From positions 58,353,982 to 58,417,981 of the forward strand of contig CM055099.1 in assembly GCA_029204225.1 (NCBI GenBank): DNA of 64,000 bases, written 5' to 3'. Both the position numbers and the translations under genes were made by a program. Below the pieces are notes generated by a model, which worked only from the letters and a program-made list of their open reading frames with translations, had not been told where the DNA came from and did no database searches. Shown in pieces: positions 1 through 10,005 of the stretch (its first letter is position 1; each line of letters begins with the position of its first letter). This stretch comes from Diphasiastrum complanatum. Lineage: Eukaryota; Streptophyta; Lycopodiopsida; Lycopodiales; Lycopodiaceae.

Positions 1-689
1 AGAAGATCTCCCTTGAAATTGCCCTTTCCAACTTTTGACTTCCTGCTTGCATTTGGTGGGCGTTGTTGCAAATGAAACTAACCCAAGAAATAGGCTAGCC
101 ATCCATCCCTTGCAAACATCGAGTCGTTTCGTTGTCGTTCACGTGCGAGTACTTGAACTGCAAATCCGCCCCACAGATTTTGTACTCGTCTTTGTTTGAT
201 GATATCAACCTTCAAAAAAAAGCTTCCTTATCGAGCCATCAGCTCCTTGTATCACAAGCAATCATGCAAACCAGACAAAGCACGAGTACTAAGACTCACC
301 ACGAATACATACAAGCAAGACTCTCAGGTAGGTTTACTAACAGGTAACAAAGACAAGGTCCGCCTTTGAGATGGTCCTGCCAATGGACCTTTGCCTGGCC
401 ACGCCCATACAGATCGATCACAGAATCCGCCCACAGAGGACACCCATTCAACTATCCGTGCTTTCACCATTAAGCAGCACATTGCCTCAATCACGCCCCA
501 CCACTTTTTGGTCGATAGCCCTTATAGCTAAACGATCGGCAGATATCCCGCACCGGCAGCTTACCACCCGTGCTCTACACCCAAATTCGAACAGCATATA
601 TGTATCAATGGTTAACCCGTACAGTTCGAATATGTCGCCTCGAACCCCACAAGGCACAGACCGTGCTTTCACCTCCCAATCTACTTGAA

Positions 690-1298
690 TGATCTTTGGT
701 TAGAAAGAAAAATACACTACAATTTCACCAATGTAGAAAAATCAGCATCTACACACAATTTGAGATGCAAACTCTAATAGAACTTGATCAAATTTGAATG
801 AAATGATTATGTACTGTTGTTGTCCGTACAAAACCAGCAAGCTACTGTATTTCACATGTGTGGATCCAAAAATAACAAATATAGATCATTCTACACATAG
901 AATTGCAAGCAATCACCAAGATAGTCCACCAATGGATAGTAGAACCCAAGAGAACCATGTATAAGCATGAAATGAGATAGAGAAGAGAGAAGATGACTCT
1001 CTCCACGAGTTACATCCTTTTATAGTAGGTCCAAACCCTATTTGGCCACTTGGCTTTCCCACCAAAATGCTAACCCTACCAATTTTGGGTCTAGATTCAA
1101 TGTACCCAACTTATTCTAATTGAATCTACTCAAACTCGCATTCTATCTTTTCCACACTTTCAAAAAGTGTTTATTCAAATGAAATTTAGACTAATGAACT
1201 TTGAAAAGTCAACCTCTAAGTCTAAAACAAGTTTTGGCCTCAATATGCCAAATATGGAAATATTGCAAAATGTGATGAAACTAGTTGAATCTTTCACA
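690..1298 (-). repeat. LTR-like insertion in the leader of gypsy B
   Basis: About 0.6 kb interrupts the leader that B shares with gypsy C. It runs from a TG at 690 to a CA at 1298, carries a TATA-like run near 1018-1026 (ttttatag), and contains no coding frame. It looks like a solo LTR. I see no clear target-site duplication, so the boundaries are approximate and it could instead be leader sequence that was replaced. Confidence 0.35.
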
Positions 1299-1432
1299 CC
1301 CCGTTCTGTCGACCACCCGAATCGTGGATGCACCCGTGCTTACACTGTGGGCAGCACCTTGCACAAAAATTGTCCTGATGAACCCCAAACAGTGGCCATT
1401 TCTGTGAGATCTGCGTAGCTGACCGTCCAGTC

Positions 1433-1447
1433 GGCTCTGATACCACA
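1433..1447 (-). other. Primer-binding site of gypsy B
   Basis: The plus strand reads ggctctgataccaca. Read on the minus strand this is TGGTATCAGAGCC after a 2-nt spacer next to the LTR, complementary to the 3' end of plant initiator tRNA-Met. It fixes the element's orientation and one LTR edge. Confidence 0.85.
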
Positions 1448-2769
1448 TGTAGCGCAGGCATCCCAAAGGGAGCCGGGAACCACGACTTAGCTTTCCAGCC
1501 TTCAACTCTTGACGTCCCAACTCACTTGACATACAAGCAGCCAAGTCGCCAATAATGATCAAACTTAACCAACTTGAATTTCGAAAACCAACATTGAGAT
1601 CCAACCTGGCGCCATGCCAAATCGGGGGTCCCGATGTGGGTGACTTCCCTCCAAGCAAGCCGGCCGACATACATCAAACTTAACCAATTCGAAGCTTCGT
1701 TACAAACGAGTAACATCCATTCCAAGCAAGTGGTCTGACTTACATCAGACTTAACCAACTGAAAGCTTCATCACCTGGCGCCAGTTGGAAGCCAACCTAG
1801 CGCCACGCCAGACTGGACAGCCATAAACAGGTAACTTCCACCCAAGCAAGCCATCCAACTCAACCGACAGGGTAGAGCCCGTTCCCCAAGAGCTTAACCC
1901 ATTCACGTTTATGCAAGGAACACTCAGAACCACAAGCCGCGACAGATATGGAGACAACCAGCCCTGGACCAAATGATCTTGACAGCATACCGCTGGCGCC
2001 ACGGACCGAATGGTCCCGACGGCATACCCGTGGCGTCCCGGGATATGACCCTCAGCTATGTGCCAAATTAAAAAAAAGTTTGAAGCGGCCTTACAACTGG
2101 CGCTTTTACCGAACACTGAAATCCAGAAGGTAATCAGAGTGAGTTTGAGAAAAATCCCACTTTATTGATAAATTTGAGAAGGTTACATTTCAAGTGTGTG
2201 ACTGACCCTAGACTCCGGGACGCTGGCATGCCAAGGCGGGCGCTAGGACAACATTCCAGCAAGGGAGGCTGAGACTTGGTTGGAGCTCGCCCTGAGTCAC
2301 AACCTGCACTCTCCTATAGTATTCGTGGGATTCGCCACCTCCCCTCATGCTAAGCACTCTACCCAGGCTGGTAAAGCATGTTTTCTCTCTCTAGGATTTT
2401 TTCTCTCTAGAAAGTCATTTTCTCTCTCTAGAATCTATTAATCCCCAGGCTTCCTTTAATCATGCCTAGATCGTGTGGGGTGATTGCACATCGATCTGAG
2501 CTCTCTGGACTTCGCTAGAACCGATCAAAGATTTTCAGCCATAGGAACTTGGCATCGGTTGGATTCTGGCATTGGCTACGCTGGGAGCAGCAGTGGCGCT
2601 GCTGGCGCCGGGGGCAATGTTGGCGCTAGTGGTGCCAGAAATAAAGCTTGTAAAGGTAGCTTTACAACACGCCGGGAGCGGCACCGGCACCGGTGGCGCT
2701 ACTGGCGCCGAGGGCAGTGCTAGCACCAATGGTGCCAAAAGTAAGGCTTGTAAAGGTAGCTTTACAACA
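1448..2769 (-). repeat. 5' LTR of gypsy B
   Basis: The LTR starts TGTAGCGCAGG next to the primer-binding site and ends TTTACAACA, so it has TG..CA type termini. Its distal part (about 2575-2769) has a roughly 100-bp imperfect tandem duplication. Each unit is a GC-rich GGCGCC/GGTGCC stretch followed by 'gcttgtaaaggtagctttacaac', itself a small inverted repeat. The outer end at 2769 is less certain than the inner end, because the first repeat unit ends the same way near 2671. A second, partial copy lies at 56996-58094. Confidence 0.7.
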
Positions 2770-3072
2770 AAGGCCTTCAGTTTCTGATCAAACTGGGCCA
2801 TTAGCCATTCATTCGGATCTTAAGTGCTTGGCCCGCTCGATGTAATCCCACACCCTTTCTCTTTTTCCTATTTCGACCTTGTTCAATAGGAGAAATGGAC
2901 CTTCCAGGAATTTTTGAGTTTAATGTGTGAAATGGAAAACAACATCAACTTTTACGCCGGTGTCCGCTCGCCATAGATCTCACACGATGTAGAGAAATCT
3001 AATCAGAACTGATGATCCATCATATTTGGGCATTTCAAGACGTGGTGCCCTCCGAACTGCTTGCAAGGGTGC
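2770..3072 (-). pseudogene. Gypsy A gag, downstream fragment
   Basis: On the minus strand this continues the gag frame that begins at 8470 and was interrupted by element C. The first codons left of the C insertion read APLQAVRRAP..EMPKYDGSSV, resembling the start of a gypsy gag domain (the '..FDG..' region), followed by in-frame stops. It is bounded on the left by the LTR of gypsy B, so A was hit twice. Too decayed to be functional. Confidence 0.5.
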
Positions 3073-3992
3073 TGTTGCGCCGGCGCCTCAAAGGGCGCTG
3101 GGACTTGAGCGGTTTCCCCAACACGCGCTTAAGTCTAACATTCATCCATCATGCACTTACATAAAAGCCAACTCAGAAACGTAACAAGCTTAACCATTCT
3201 GACTTAAGAAAACTGGAATCCCAACCAACCCGAAAGCCAACTCAGAATCCGTCCCCAAAAGGTAACCAAAGGCAAAGACAAGCCACACATGAAATCCAAG
3301 GCATAGTGGTCGCCAAACTGACCAATTGGCATAGCGGCAAGCCCCATGTCGATGACAGGGACCCTTAGGCGCCAGCGACGCAAAAAGGTTGTAGTAAGGG
3401 TCCTTCCACTTGGACCAGTCCCGGAGGCGAAACCGAAATGGTAATCATCCCCAAGGATCAACTTTATTAGATTTGGAAGAGGTTACATTCATACATAGAC
3501 TGACCAGTCTCGGGGCCACCAACACGTGCTGGGCATTGTGCCTGGCTCGTGCTGGTAGAGGGAGCTGAGACCTGGCGACTGGATTCCTGGCGCTGGTTGA
3601 GCTGCCCAAGTTTCTGTCTGCCGGACTCCCCCTATAGTTCTGCTGTGATTCGGCGCACCCCCTCTGGTTTGAAACATAGTGCTTTCTGGTAAAGCACGCT
3701 TTTTAGGACTTAGTTTTTATTTTGCTGATTAAGCCTGGCAAGCCTGGCAGAATCAGTCTGGCTCCCGGACATGGGTCCCGGGAGCCGTCCCGGCGGCCGA
3801 ATCAACCTGCTTTCCTGACTAGGCCATGACTCGAGCTCCAGAGCTAGCTCATGACTTTGTGACTACTTGACTGGCTCACCACAGGTCGGAGGCTCAGTCC
3901 TTGACATTCTAACTTGCTCTGGGACCTTAGGGAGTGTCACCCCTTTGAGTCTTACAGGGCACACTGTGTGCACCCAAGTCAGCTTTACAACA
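3073..3992 (-). repeat. 3' LTR of gypsy C
   Basis: It is a direct repeat of 7408-8327 with termini TGTTGCGCC..TTTACAACA. Differences noted from the partner are at the segments agaccagtctc/accggtctc, ttgtgcctgg/ttgtgcttgg, atagttctg/atagtcctg and gcacactg/gcacgctg. It is flanked on the left by the GGTGC target duplication. Confidence 0.95.
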
Positions 3993-4359
3993 TCCTCCCC
4001 TCGTTTGAGAAAGCTGATGTCCTCATCAGGGCCAAACTAGAACCTAAGACTCATGGCACGGGCTTAATTCACCGGCCAGACTTTAGTCACATATACAAGG
4101 GCACGGGCTTGATTCACCGGCCAAAGGAAACCAACTGTAAAGCAGAGTAATGATATTGCATTTTACACCCAGCACAGGAAAAGTGTGGATCTAGTTCACT
4201 TACGTAAAACCTGTGTGAAGCTGCTGCACTTAGACATCAAACTGAAGCTCACTCCTCAATGAGAAATGCGGCTTACTTTTTTAGCATGAAAGAAAAAGGT
4301 ACTCACGGCTCCCTTAAGCCTCAGATATGTCGTTGTCGTCGCACATCTGGATGAGTCCC
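3993..4359 (-). other. Gypsy C 3' untranslated region and polypurine tract
   Basis: Plus-strand tcctcccctcg at 3993-4003 is the complement of the polypurine tract (gaggggagga) adjoining the 3' LTR. The rest has no ORF. Near 4053-4123 a short motif, ggcacgggcttrattcacc, occurs twice. Confidence 0.7.
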
Positions 4360-6573
4360 CTAGGACTCTAGATATTTCGTTTGGTCGTCCAGGTTGAGCT
4401 CCTTGAGCTCTGCATCGGCACTTAGATTCACCTTTGACGTAGAAACTGCAGGCAATGTTGGCTCCATTTGACCTCGCGTCAGCTGGTTTGTCACTGTTGG
4501 ATGTCTTTCATTAAAAAAGTGAGTTTTCGCTTGGTCACACAAGGTGAGCTCCTTGAGCTCTGCATCGGCACTTGAATTCACCTTTGATGTAGAGACTATA
4601 GGCAATTTTGGCTCCATTTGTTCCCGTGTCAGCTGGTCTGTCACTGTTGGTTGTCCTTCGTTAAATAGGTGAATGAGATTGGGAGGAATGGTTGGCTCAG
4701 GTTCATTTGTGTCGTTCTTTTCTAGTTGGTCCCCTGGCACAGCTCTGACGACACAAGGTCTCCTACCATTATATAATAACACAAGGTTAATCCCTTTTGC
4801 CAAGAAGGCCACCACATGTTCGTTAAACCAGCTTAATCCCAAAATAGCGTCGAAGGCATCCATCTTCAAGATTGTGAACGTTAGTCGATTCTTCCAGGCT
4901 CCCAGAGAGATTGGTAAGTTGGTTGCCAATCTACAAGTGGTCATTGTACCTTTCGCGGTCTCCACACAAATAGGAGTCACATTTTCTTCACATTGGATGT
5001 CCAATTCTCCTGTCAGTTTTTCTGACAAGTAGTTATGTGACGCCCCCAGGTCTACCATGAAGTAAATGATCCTGCCTTGAATACAGCCTTTCAGGTATAA
5101 TAACTTGGATCCTCTCGCAGGAGTCGCCATAAGATGTTCACGATAAGCCGCAAGTGCCCCTATCTGTTGCAAGGCATTCAGGTCAGACTCCGTCAAATCC
5201 GTTTCTGGGTCCTCTTCATCATCTTGTTCACCATCTTCTTGATCAAATGCCTCTCTCTCCATCCTATCAAATCCTTCAATGGCAGCCATGATTTGCTTAT
5301 TCAATGGTTTGGGGCATGATCTCCAAGAGTGACCTTGCTGATGACAGTTGAAGCAACGCATGGAACTGCCCACTGTTGGTGAGCTGTTGCTGTGACTAGC
5401 TGAAGGTCCAACATTGTTTCTTCTCTGGAACATGTTCCCTCCATTGTTGCCTTGGTTGCCAAACCCTGTTTTTGTTGGGAATTTATTCACGCTACTCGAG
5501 GCTTGGTTGCCATTTGGAACTGAGTCCCCCCTTGAAAAGAAGCTCGGACTCGGTCTGGATCCACTAAATACTCTTGTTGAGGTTGCGGGAGCAGCTGGTG
5601 CCAATGTGCTCTCATAATCACAAACCATTTCAGCCGCTCGAATAGTTGAATTGAAATCATGGGGCATGTAGCTGTCTATCGCACGTCGGGTCCAGGATTG
5701 CATTCCAGACAATAGGTAATGAGTTTTGTCCGCCTCGGACATATCTTCAATAACCCATACACTCTGTCTGAATCTATTGAGGTACTCTCGCAATGACCCT
5801 TTCTGTTTGAGCCCCGATAATTCTGTCCTCAATCTCATGTGTGAATCCTTCGGTATGAACTCCTCTCGTAACGCGGCTTTGAATGCGTCCCATGTTTGAA
5901 AATGCATTCCTGCCATCCGGTACCAATTTGTAGTGTAGCCCTCAAAATATGCTAATGCCAAGTCAGTTCTTTCTTCCTCAGGAGTGTTCATTAGACGGAA
6001 GTAATGGTCCATGTGAAACAACCAGTCTTCCACAACTCGAATGTCACGCTCTCCTTTGAAAGTAGGCGGTGCTTTCACTTTGGCAGTCTTTCTTGGGCCC
6101 TCCGTGGTTCGCGCTCGTGGTTCTCTTGGTATCTGTGGAGGAGGCGCCACTGCATTCTCCCTAGTTGCTTCCAACTCTTCAAACCTGGCTTCGAGCTGTG
6201 TTAGCCCGTCTCTCATTTCTCTAGCAAGGTTAATTTGAGTAAGATTCATGGCTCGCAAGGATGTTTGCCATTCTTTCCTTTCGGTTTCTCTATCCTTCTT
6301 CACCTCGCTAACCATAGCCGTCATTGCGCTTGATAAGTATTGCCGCATCTTCACTTCAAAGAGGTCTTGTTGTGCCTCTGGCAAGGGTTCATCTCTTGGT
6401 GTAGGTTCAGAAGGGCCACCCATCTCTTCATGGAGGGGCGCCACTGTGGAGTGCATACGCTCTTTCTTTCTCGACTTGGACCTGGTGCCATCTCGATGCA
6501 TGCGAGAGCTGTATTCTCGAGTCAGCTCTTCTCCGTCCGTCAGTGCTCGTAACTCTTCAAGATGGTCCTCCAT
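4360..6573 (-). CDS. Gypsy gag-protease polyprotein (737 aa, intact)
   Basis: The product is a capsid/nucleocapsid polyprotein with a fused retropepsin-like domain. In order: a charged, coiled-coil-prone N-terminus (about 1-150); a retrotransposon gag domain (about 165-320, with WLFHMDHYFRL and TWDAFKAALREEF); a Ser/Asn-rich linker; a CCHC zinc knuckle at C407-C420 (CFNCHQQGHSWRSC); and an acidic linker. The retropepsin-like fold follows, with VDLGASHNYL around D508 and AILGLSWF. The usual catalytic D-S/T-G reads D-L-G, so proteolytic activity is doubtful. The C-terminal tail holds two imperfect copies of a roughly 49-residue unit (TVTDQLTREQMEP and TVTNQLTRGQMEP). The frame is uninterrupted and ends without RT or integrase. 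The ATG at 6573 is the first in frame after the leader. Confidence 0.92.
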   Translation of the reverse strand: MEDHLEELRALTDGEELTREYSSRMHRDGTRSKSRKKERMHSTVAPLHEEMGGPSEPTPRDEPLPEAQQDLFEVKMRQYLSSAMTAMVSEVKKDRETERKEWQTSLRAMNLTQINLAREMRDGLTQLEARFEELEATRENAVAPPPQIPREPRARTTEGPRKTAKVKAPPTFKGERDIRVVEDWLFHMDHYFRLMNTPEEERTDLALAYFEGYTTNWYRMAGMHFQTWDAFKAALREEFIPKDSHMRLRTELSGLKQKGSLREYLNRFRQSVWVIEDMSEADKTHYLLSGMQSWTRRAIDSYMPHDFNSTIRAAEMVCDYESTLAPAAPATSTRVFSGSRPSPSFFSRGDSVPNGNQASSSVNKFPTKTGFGNQGNNGGNMFQRRNNVGPSASHSNSSPTVGSSMRCFNCHQQGHSWRSCPKPLNKQIMAAIEGFDRMEREAFDQEDGEQDDEEDPETDLTESDLNALQQIGALAAYREHLMATPARGSKLLYLKGCIQGRIIYFMVDLGASHNYLSEKLTGELDIQCEENVTPICVETAKGTMTTCRLATNLPISLGAWKNRLTFTILKMDAFDAILGLSWFNEHVVAFLAKGINLVLLYNGRRPCVVRAVPGDQLEKNDTNEPEPTIPPNLIHLFNEGQPTVTDQLTREQMEPKLPIVSTSKVNSSADAELKELTLCDQAKTHFFNERHPTVTNQLTRGQMEPTLPAVSTSKVNLSADAELKELNLDDQTKYLES

Positions 6574-7392
6574 TATAGTCAGAGGTGTACTTCCAACAGA
6601 TTATCGCCTTAATCCTTTTTATATTTGAGGCTCTCCCTTCTGTCAGCCGGGCCCCACAACTCTCTTTTCTTCTTTATTAAATCAGCTTCAATGAAAATAT
6701 CCCTTCCTCAAACTTAGCACGCCCACATCACCTAAGAGCCAAGTAGGAACCAGGTCATTTGTGTCCAAGCAAGCACACGACAAACGGAACATACCAACCA
6801 AAGCAAACACAGAGGATTCCTCTCAAGCCACAAACCCCCCCTGAGACCGGACGTAGGACCTTTGCCTAGCCGCGCCCACACAAATCTATCACAGAATTAG
6901 CCCACGGGGGAAACATCCATCCAACCATCCATGCTTTCACCATTAAGCAGCACATTGCCTCAGTCATGCCCCACCACTTTTTGGTCGATAGCCCTTATAG
7001 CTAAACGATCGGCAGCTATCCCGCACCGGCAGCTAACCACCCGTGCTTTACACCCGAATTCGAGCAGCATCTCTGTATCAATGGTTAACCCGTACAGTTC
7101 GAATATGTCGCCTCGCACCCCACAAGGTACAGACCGTGCTTTCACCTACCTAGGCAGCACTTTGCCTCATCCGTCCTACGTGCAGACAGCGCCAGGCCCG
7201 AACCGCGAGAACTGACCGTGCTTACACCTCGAGGGCAGCACTTTGACTCATCAAGTCCCCCGTTCTGCCGACCACCCCGACCGTGGACGCACCCGTGCTT
7301 ACACTGTGGGCAGCACCTTGCGCAACGGTTGTCCTGACAAATCCCAAAAACGTGGCCATCCCTGTGAGACTTGCGTAGCTGACCGGCTAGTC
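6574..7392 (-). other. Gypsy C leader (5' untranslated)
   Basis: No ORF of consequence. It contains a recurring phrase on the plus strand (gcagcac..ttgcctca, 'accgtgctttcacct', 'cccgtgcttacac') at roughly 100-150-bp spacing. The part at 6900-7140 is nearly the same as 400-680 in gypsy B, showing that B and C share a leader module. Possible packaging or dimerisation function is inference only. Confidence 0.6.
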
Positions 7393-7407
7393 GGCTCTGA
7401 TACCACA
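7393..7407 (-). other. Primer-binding site of gypsy C
   Basis: Plus-strand ggctctgataccaca is the complement of TGGTATCAGAGCC plus a 2-nt spacer, adjoining the 5' LTR. It matches the initiator tRNA-Met 3' end. Confidence 0.9.
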
Positions 7408-8327
7408 TGTTGCGCCGGCGCCTCAAAGGGCGCTGGGACTTGAGCGGTTTCCCCAACACGCGCTTAAGTCTAACATTCATCCATCATGCACTTACATAAA
7501 AGCCAACTCAGAAACGTAACAAGCTTAACCATTCTGACTTAAGAAAACTGGAATCCCAACCAACCCGAAAGCCAACTCAGAATCCGTCCCCAAAAGGTAA
7601 CCAAAGGCAAAGACAAGCCACACATGAAATCCAAGGCATAGTGGTCGCCAAACTGACCAATTGGCATAGCGGCAAGCCCCATGTCGATGACAGGGACCCT
7701 TAGGCGCCAGCGACGCAAAAAGGTTGTAGTAAGGGTCCTTCCACTTGGACCAGTCCCGGAGGCGAAACCGAAATGGTAATCATCCCCAAGGATCAACTTT
7801 ATTAGATTTGGAAGAGGTTACATTCATACATAGACTGACCGGTCTCGGGGCCACCAACACGTGCTGGGCATTGTGCTTGGCTCGTGCTGGTAGAGGGAGC
7901 TGAGACCTGGCGACTGGATTCCTGGCGCTGGTTGAGCTGCCCAAGTTTCTGTCTGCCGGACTCCCCCTATAGTCCTGCTGTGATTCGGCGCACCCCCTCT
8001 GGTTTGAAACATAGTGCTTTCTGGTAAAGCACGCTTTTTAGGACTTAGTTTTTATTTTGCTGATTAAGCCTGGCAAGCCTGGCAGAATCAGTCTGGCTCC
8101 CGGACATGGGTCCCGGGAGCCGTCCCGGCGGCCGAATCAACCTGCTTTCCTGACTAGGCCATGACTCGAGCTCCAGAGCTAGCTCATGACTTTGTGACTA
8201 CTTGACTGGCTCACCACAGGTCGGAGGCTCAGTCCTTGACATTCTAACTTGCTCTGGGACCTTAGGGAGTGTCACCCCTTTGAGTCTTACAGGGCACGCT
8301 GTGTGCACCCAAGTCAGCTTTACAACA
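7408..8327 (-). repeat. 5' LTR of gypsy C
   Basis: 920 bp, TGTTGCGCC..TTTACAACA, about 99.6 percent identical by eye to the 3' LTR. It is followed by the GGTGC target duplication at 8328-8332. A related but diverged and 5'-truncated LTR in the opposite orientation is at 55991-56851. Confidence 0.95.
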
Positions 8328-8808
8328 GGTGCGGCAAGTGCAGGTTGGTCCATTGGATTCATTGATGTTGGTTTTGTTTCTATCTCGATTTGCGTGACTA
8401 CAACTCTGGAGAGGTTTGGAGCTTGATTTGCAATCCTTCTTGGTACTGATCGACCTGATCTGAGATTCATTCGACGAAGAGGTCTAGGGTAGCTGTATCT
8501 TGATGGATCTATGGAAATATGTCTGGATCTTTGAGGATCTAATAAGTTTTGTTGGCCAAAAGTGTGATTTTAGGCCAGTTACGATGGTTTTTTCTTGATA
8601 ACTTTTTACTCCTTGTTCTAATTGGCTTGAGATTTTCACAACAGCTGGAACTAGTGCAGATCTAATTATTAATCCTATCTGCGAAGGTTACTCATGGGGG
8701 GTTGGCTGTGCGAGGTTCTTTCACTATTTTTGAGTAAAAAAAAGCTCTGTTTTCTTCCGATCTGTTGGGAGCTAACATTCACAGACTTGTCAGGAGTTGG
8801 ATCTGATA
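8328..8808 (-). pseudogene. Gypsy A gag start and leader
   Basis: A minus-strand ATG at 8470 opens a frame starting MNLRSGRSVPRRIANQAP, a start seen in many plant gypsy gags. It runs in frame to the insertion point of element C at 8328 and resumes at 3072. The leader is 8471-8808 and ends in a degenerate primer-binding site (ttggatctgata at 8797-8808) abutting the LTR. The coding sequence is broken by C and by stops downstream. Confidence 0.6.
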
Positions 8809-9547
8809 TGGGGGAGAATACAAAGACAGGGCCCTAACTATACAAAGACAGGGCCCTAACTATACTTATTGCTAATTTAGATGCTTACTAACTCCTCCTT
8901 AACGCTAACCCTTTTAACACTACCTCTACTAACTCTAAGCACATACATTTATCATGTTTGTGAAAAGAGAAAGAGATAGAGAAGGAGAGTAGAGATGGAG
9001 GTTAGCTCAAATGCTCAATGTCATGCTTATGGAGAAACCACAATAGCAAAAAGCAATAACAATAGAAACTAGAACAATACGCAAATCACACAAAAACATA
9101 AGCAAGATTGATTATCAAATGAGGATGCTTGAGCTCACAAAATAGTAGAGTCTCCTCCTCTCTATTAAGCATGGAAAATGGTTACAAATGGTGTCGTTTT
9201 ATCTTTGGGGTGACCCTTGCCCCTTGCTTCCTATTGGCTACTTGCAAGAAGGTGGGATTGAAATTCACACCCTTCACAAGAAGCACAAACAAATATATGG
9301 TGTAGGAATAAACACACCCCACCTACCACCATTTGACCTTTGACTACTTCACAAACTTAGAAACTTAAGTTTAAGCTTAACTTTGGCCTTCTAATATTAT
9401 TTTTAGTTACATGATGGTCCAAAGTTTATGTCCAAAATAATTTATTTACAAGTACTCATTGGGCCATGGGCTTACGCACGCAGGATGCCACGACCCTCGC
9501 AACTATTTTCGATTAATTTAATTATTTACACTGTAATACCCTCAACA
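8809..9547 (-). repeat. 5' LTR of gypsy A
   Basis: It has TG..CA termini: plus strand TGGGGGAG..CCCTCAACA, so on the minus strand it begins TGTTGAGGGTATTAC. It abuts the degenerate primer-binding site on one side and an interrupted RT frame on the other, so A inserted into relic K. Near 8819-8864 a 23-bp unit (acaaagacagggccctaacta) is tandemly duplicated. Confidence 0.7.
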
Positions 9548-10005
9548 GACTTCCTCTGTCCAATGAGGTTCCTTGATGAGTTTGTAAATTGGCCTTGCTG
9601 ACTTCGCAAAATCTAAAATGAAGATCTGATAATAGTTAGCATGACCCATGAAAACATAGACCCCAAGAATCATCCCTAGTGGTGGCATATCAACAATGAC
9701 CCTTATCTTTGATAGATCCGTCGCGATTTTGTGTCTTCATACGATATGACCCAATATTAGGCCATGTGTCACTCAAAACTAACACTTTTCAGGGTTCAAG
9801 GATATCCGATACTCGCGACATTGAAGTAACACTTTCTCCAAATTGGATATGTGCTCTGAGTCAGGACGGTGCACACACAGATAATCCAAGAAAATCTCCA
9901 GAAACTTTTGCAAGTATGCTTTGAATGCCACTTGCATGCTCTTTGAAAGGTACTAGGGGCATTACAAAGACCGATGAAGTTATTGTTTTTATATCCAATA
10001 TACAA
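9548..10005 (-). pseudogene. Gypsy RT fragment (relic K, C-terminal part)
   Basis: Minus-strand translation in shifting frames shows GLCNAPSTFQ (the Gypsy RT 'FGLCNAPATFQ' block), then LEIFLDYLCVH-like residues, KIATDLSKIRVIVDMPP and finally LIKEPHWTEEV, where the gypsy A LTR cuts it. Several frameshifts are needed. It is the RT palm/thumb portion of a dead gypsy pol. Confidence 0.75.

Larger units (their letters stand above)
1..2769 (-). mobile_element. Gypsy element B, 5' part (leader and 5' LTR)
   Basis: This is the 5' end of a minus-strand Ty3/gypsy-type LTR retrotransposon whose body continues beyond the left edge. The LTR fills 1448-2769. Left of it is a primer-binding site and then a leader rich in motifs shared with gypsy C, such as the 'cattaagcagcacattgcctca' type segment at 470-490, which is matched at 6942-6962. 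Leader identity between B and C is high over about 400-690 and 1299-1447. No gag coding sequence of B is inside the window. Assignment to gypsy rests on the shared leader with element C, whose gag is gypsy-like. Confidence 0.65.
3073..8327 (-). mobile_element. Gypsy element C: complete, gag-protease only
   Basis: This is a complete minus-strand LTR retrotransposon of 5255 bp. Two 920-bp LTRs (3073-3992 and 7408-8327) flank an internal region with a primer-binding site, a leader, one 737-codon gag-protease ORF and a polypurine tract. The 5-bp target duplication GGTGC lies at 3068-3072 and 8328-8332. I count four base differences between the LTRs by eye, so insertion was recent. There is no reverse transcriptase, RNase H or integrase; only about 370 bp lie between the ORF stop and the 3' LTR. 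The element should therefore be non-autonomous. Its target was the gag of gypsy A. Confidence 0.92.

Noticed and set aside
2484-2801. Gly/Ala-rich frames on both strands in the gypsy B LTR
   Set aside because: They derive from the GC-rich GGCGCC tandem units of the LTR. No start context or homologous frame in the second LTR copy.
3204-3677. 85- and 62-codon frames present identically in both LTRs of gypsy C
   Set aside because: Repeated only because the LTRs are copies. No domain, and the related LTR at 55991-56851 does not keep them intact.
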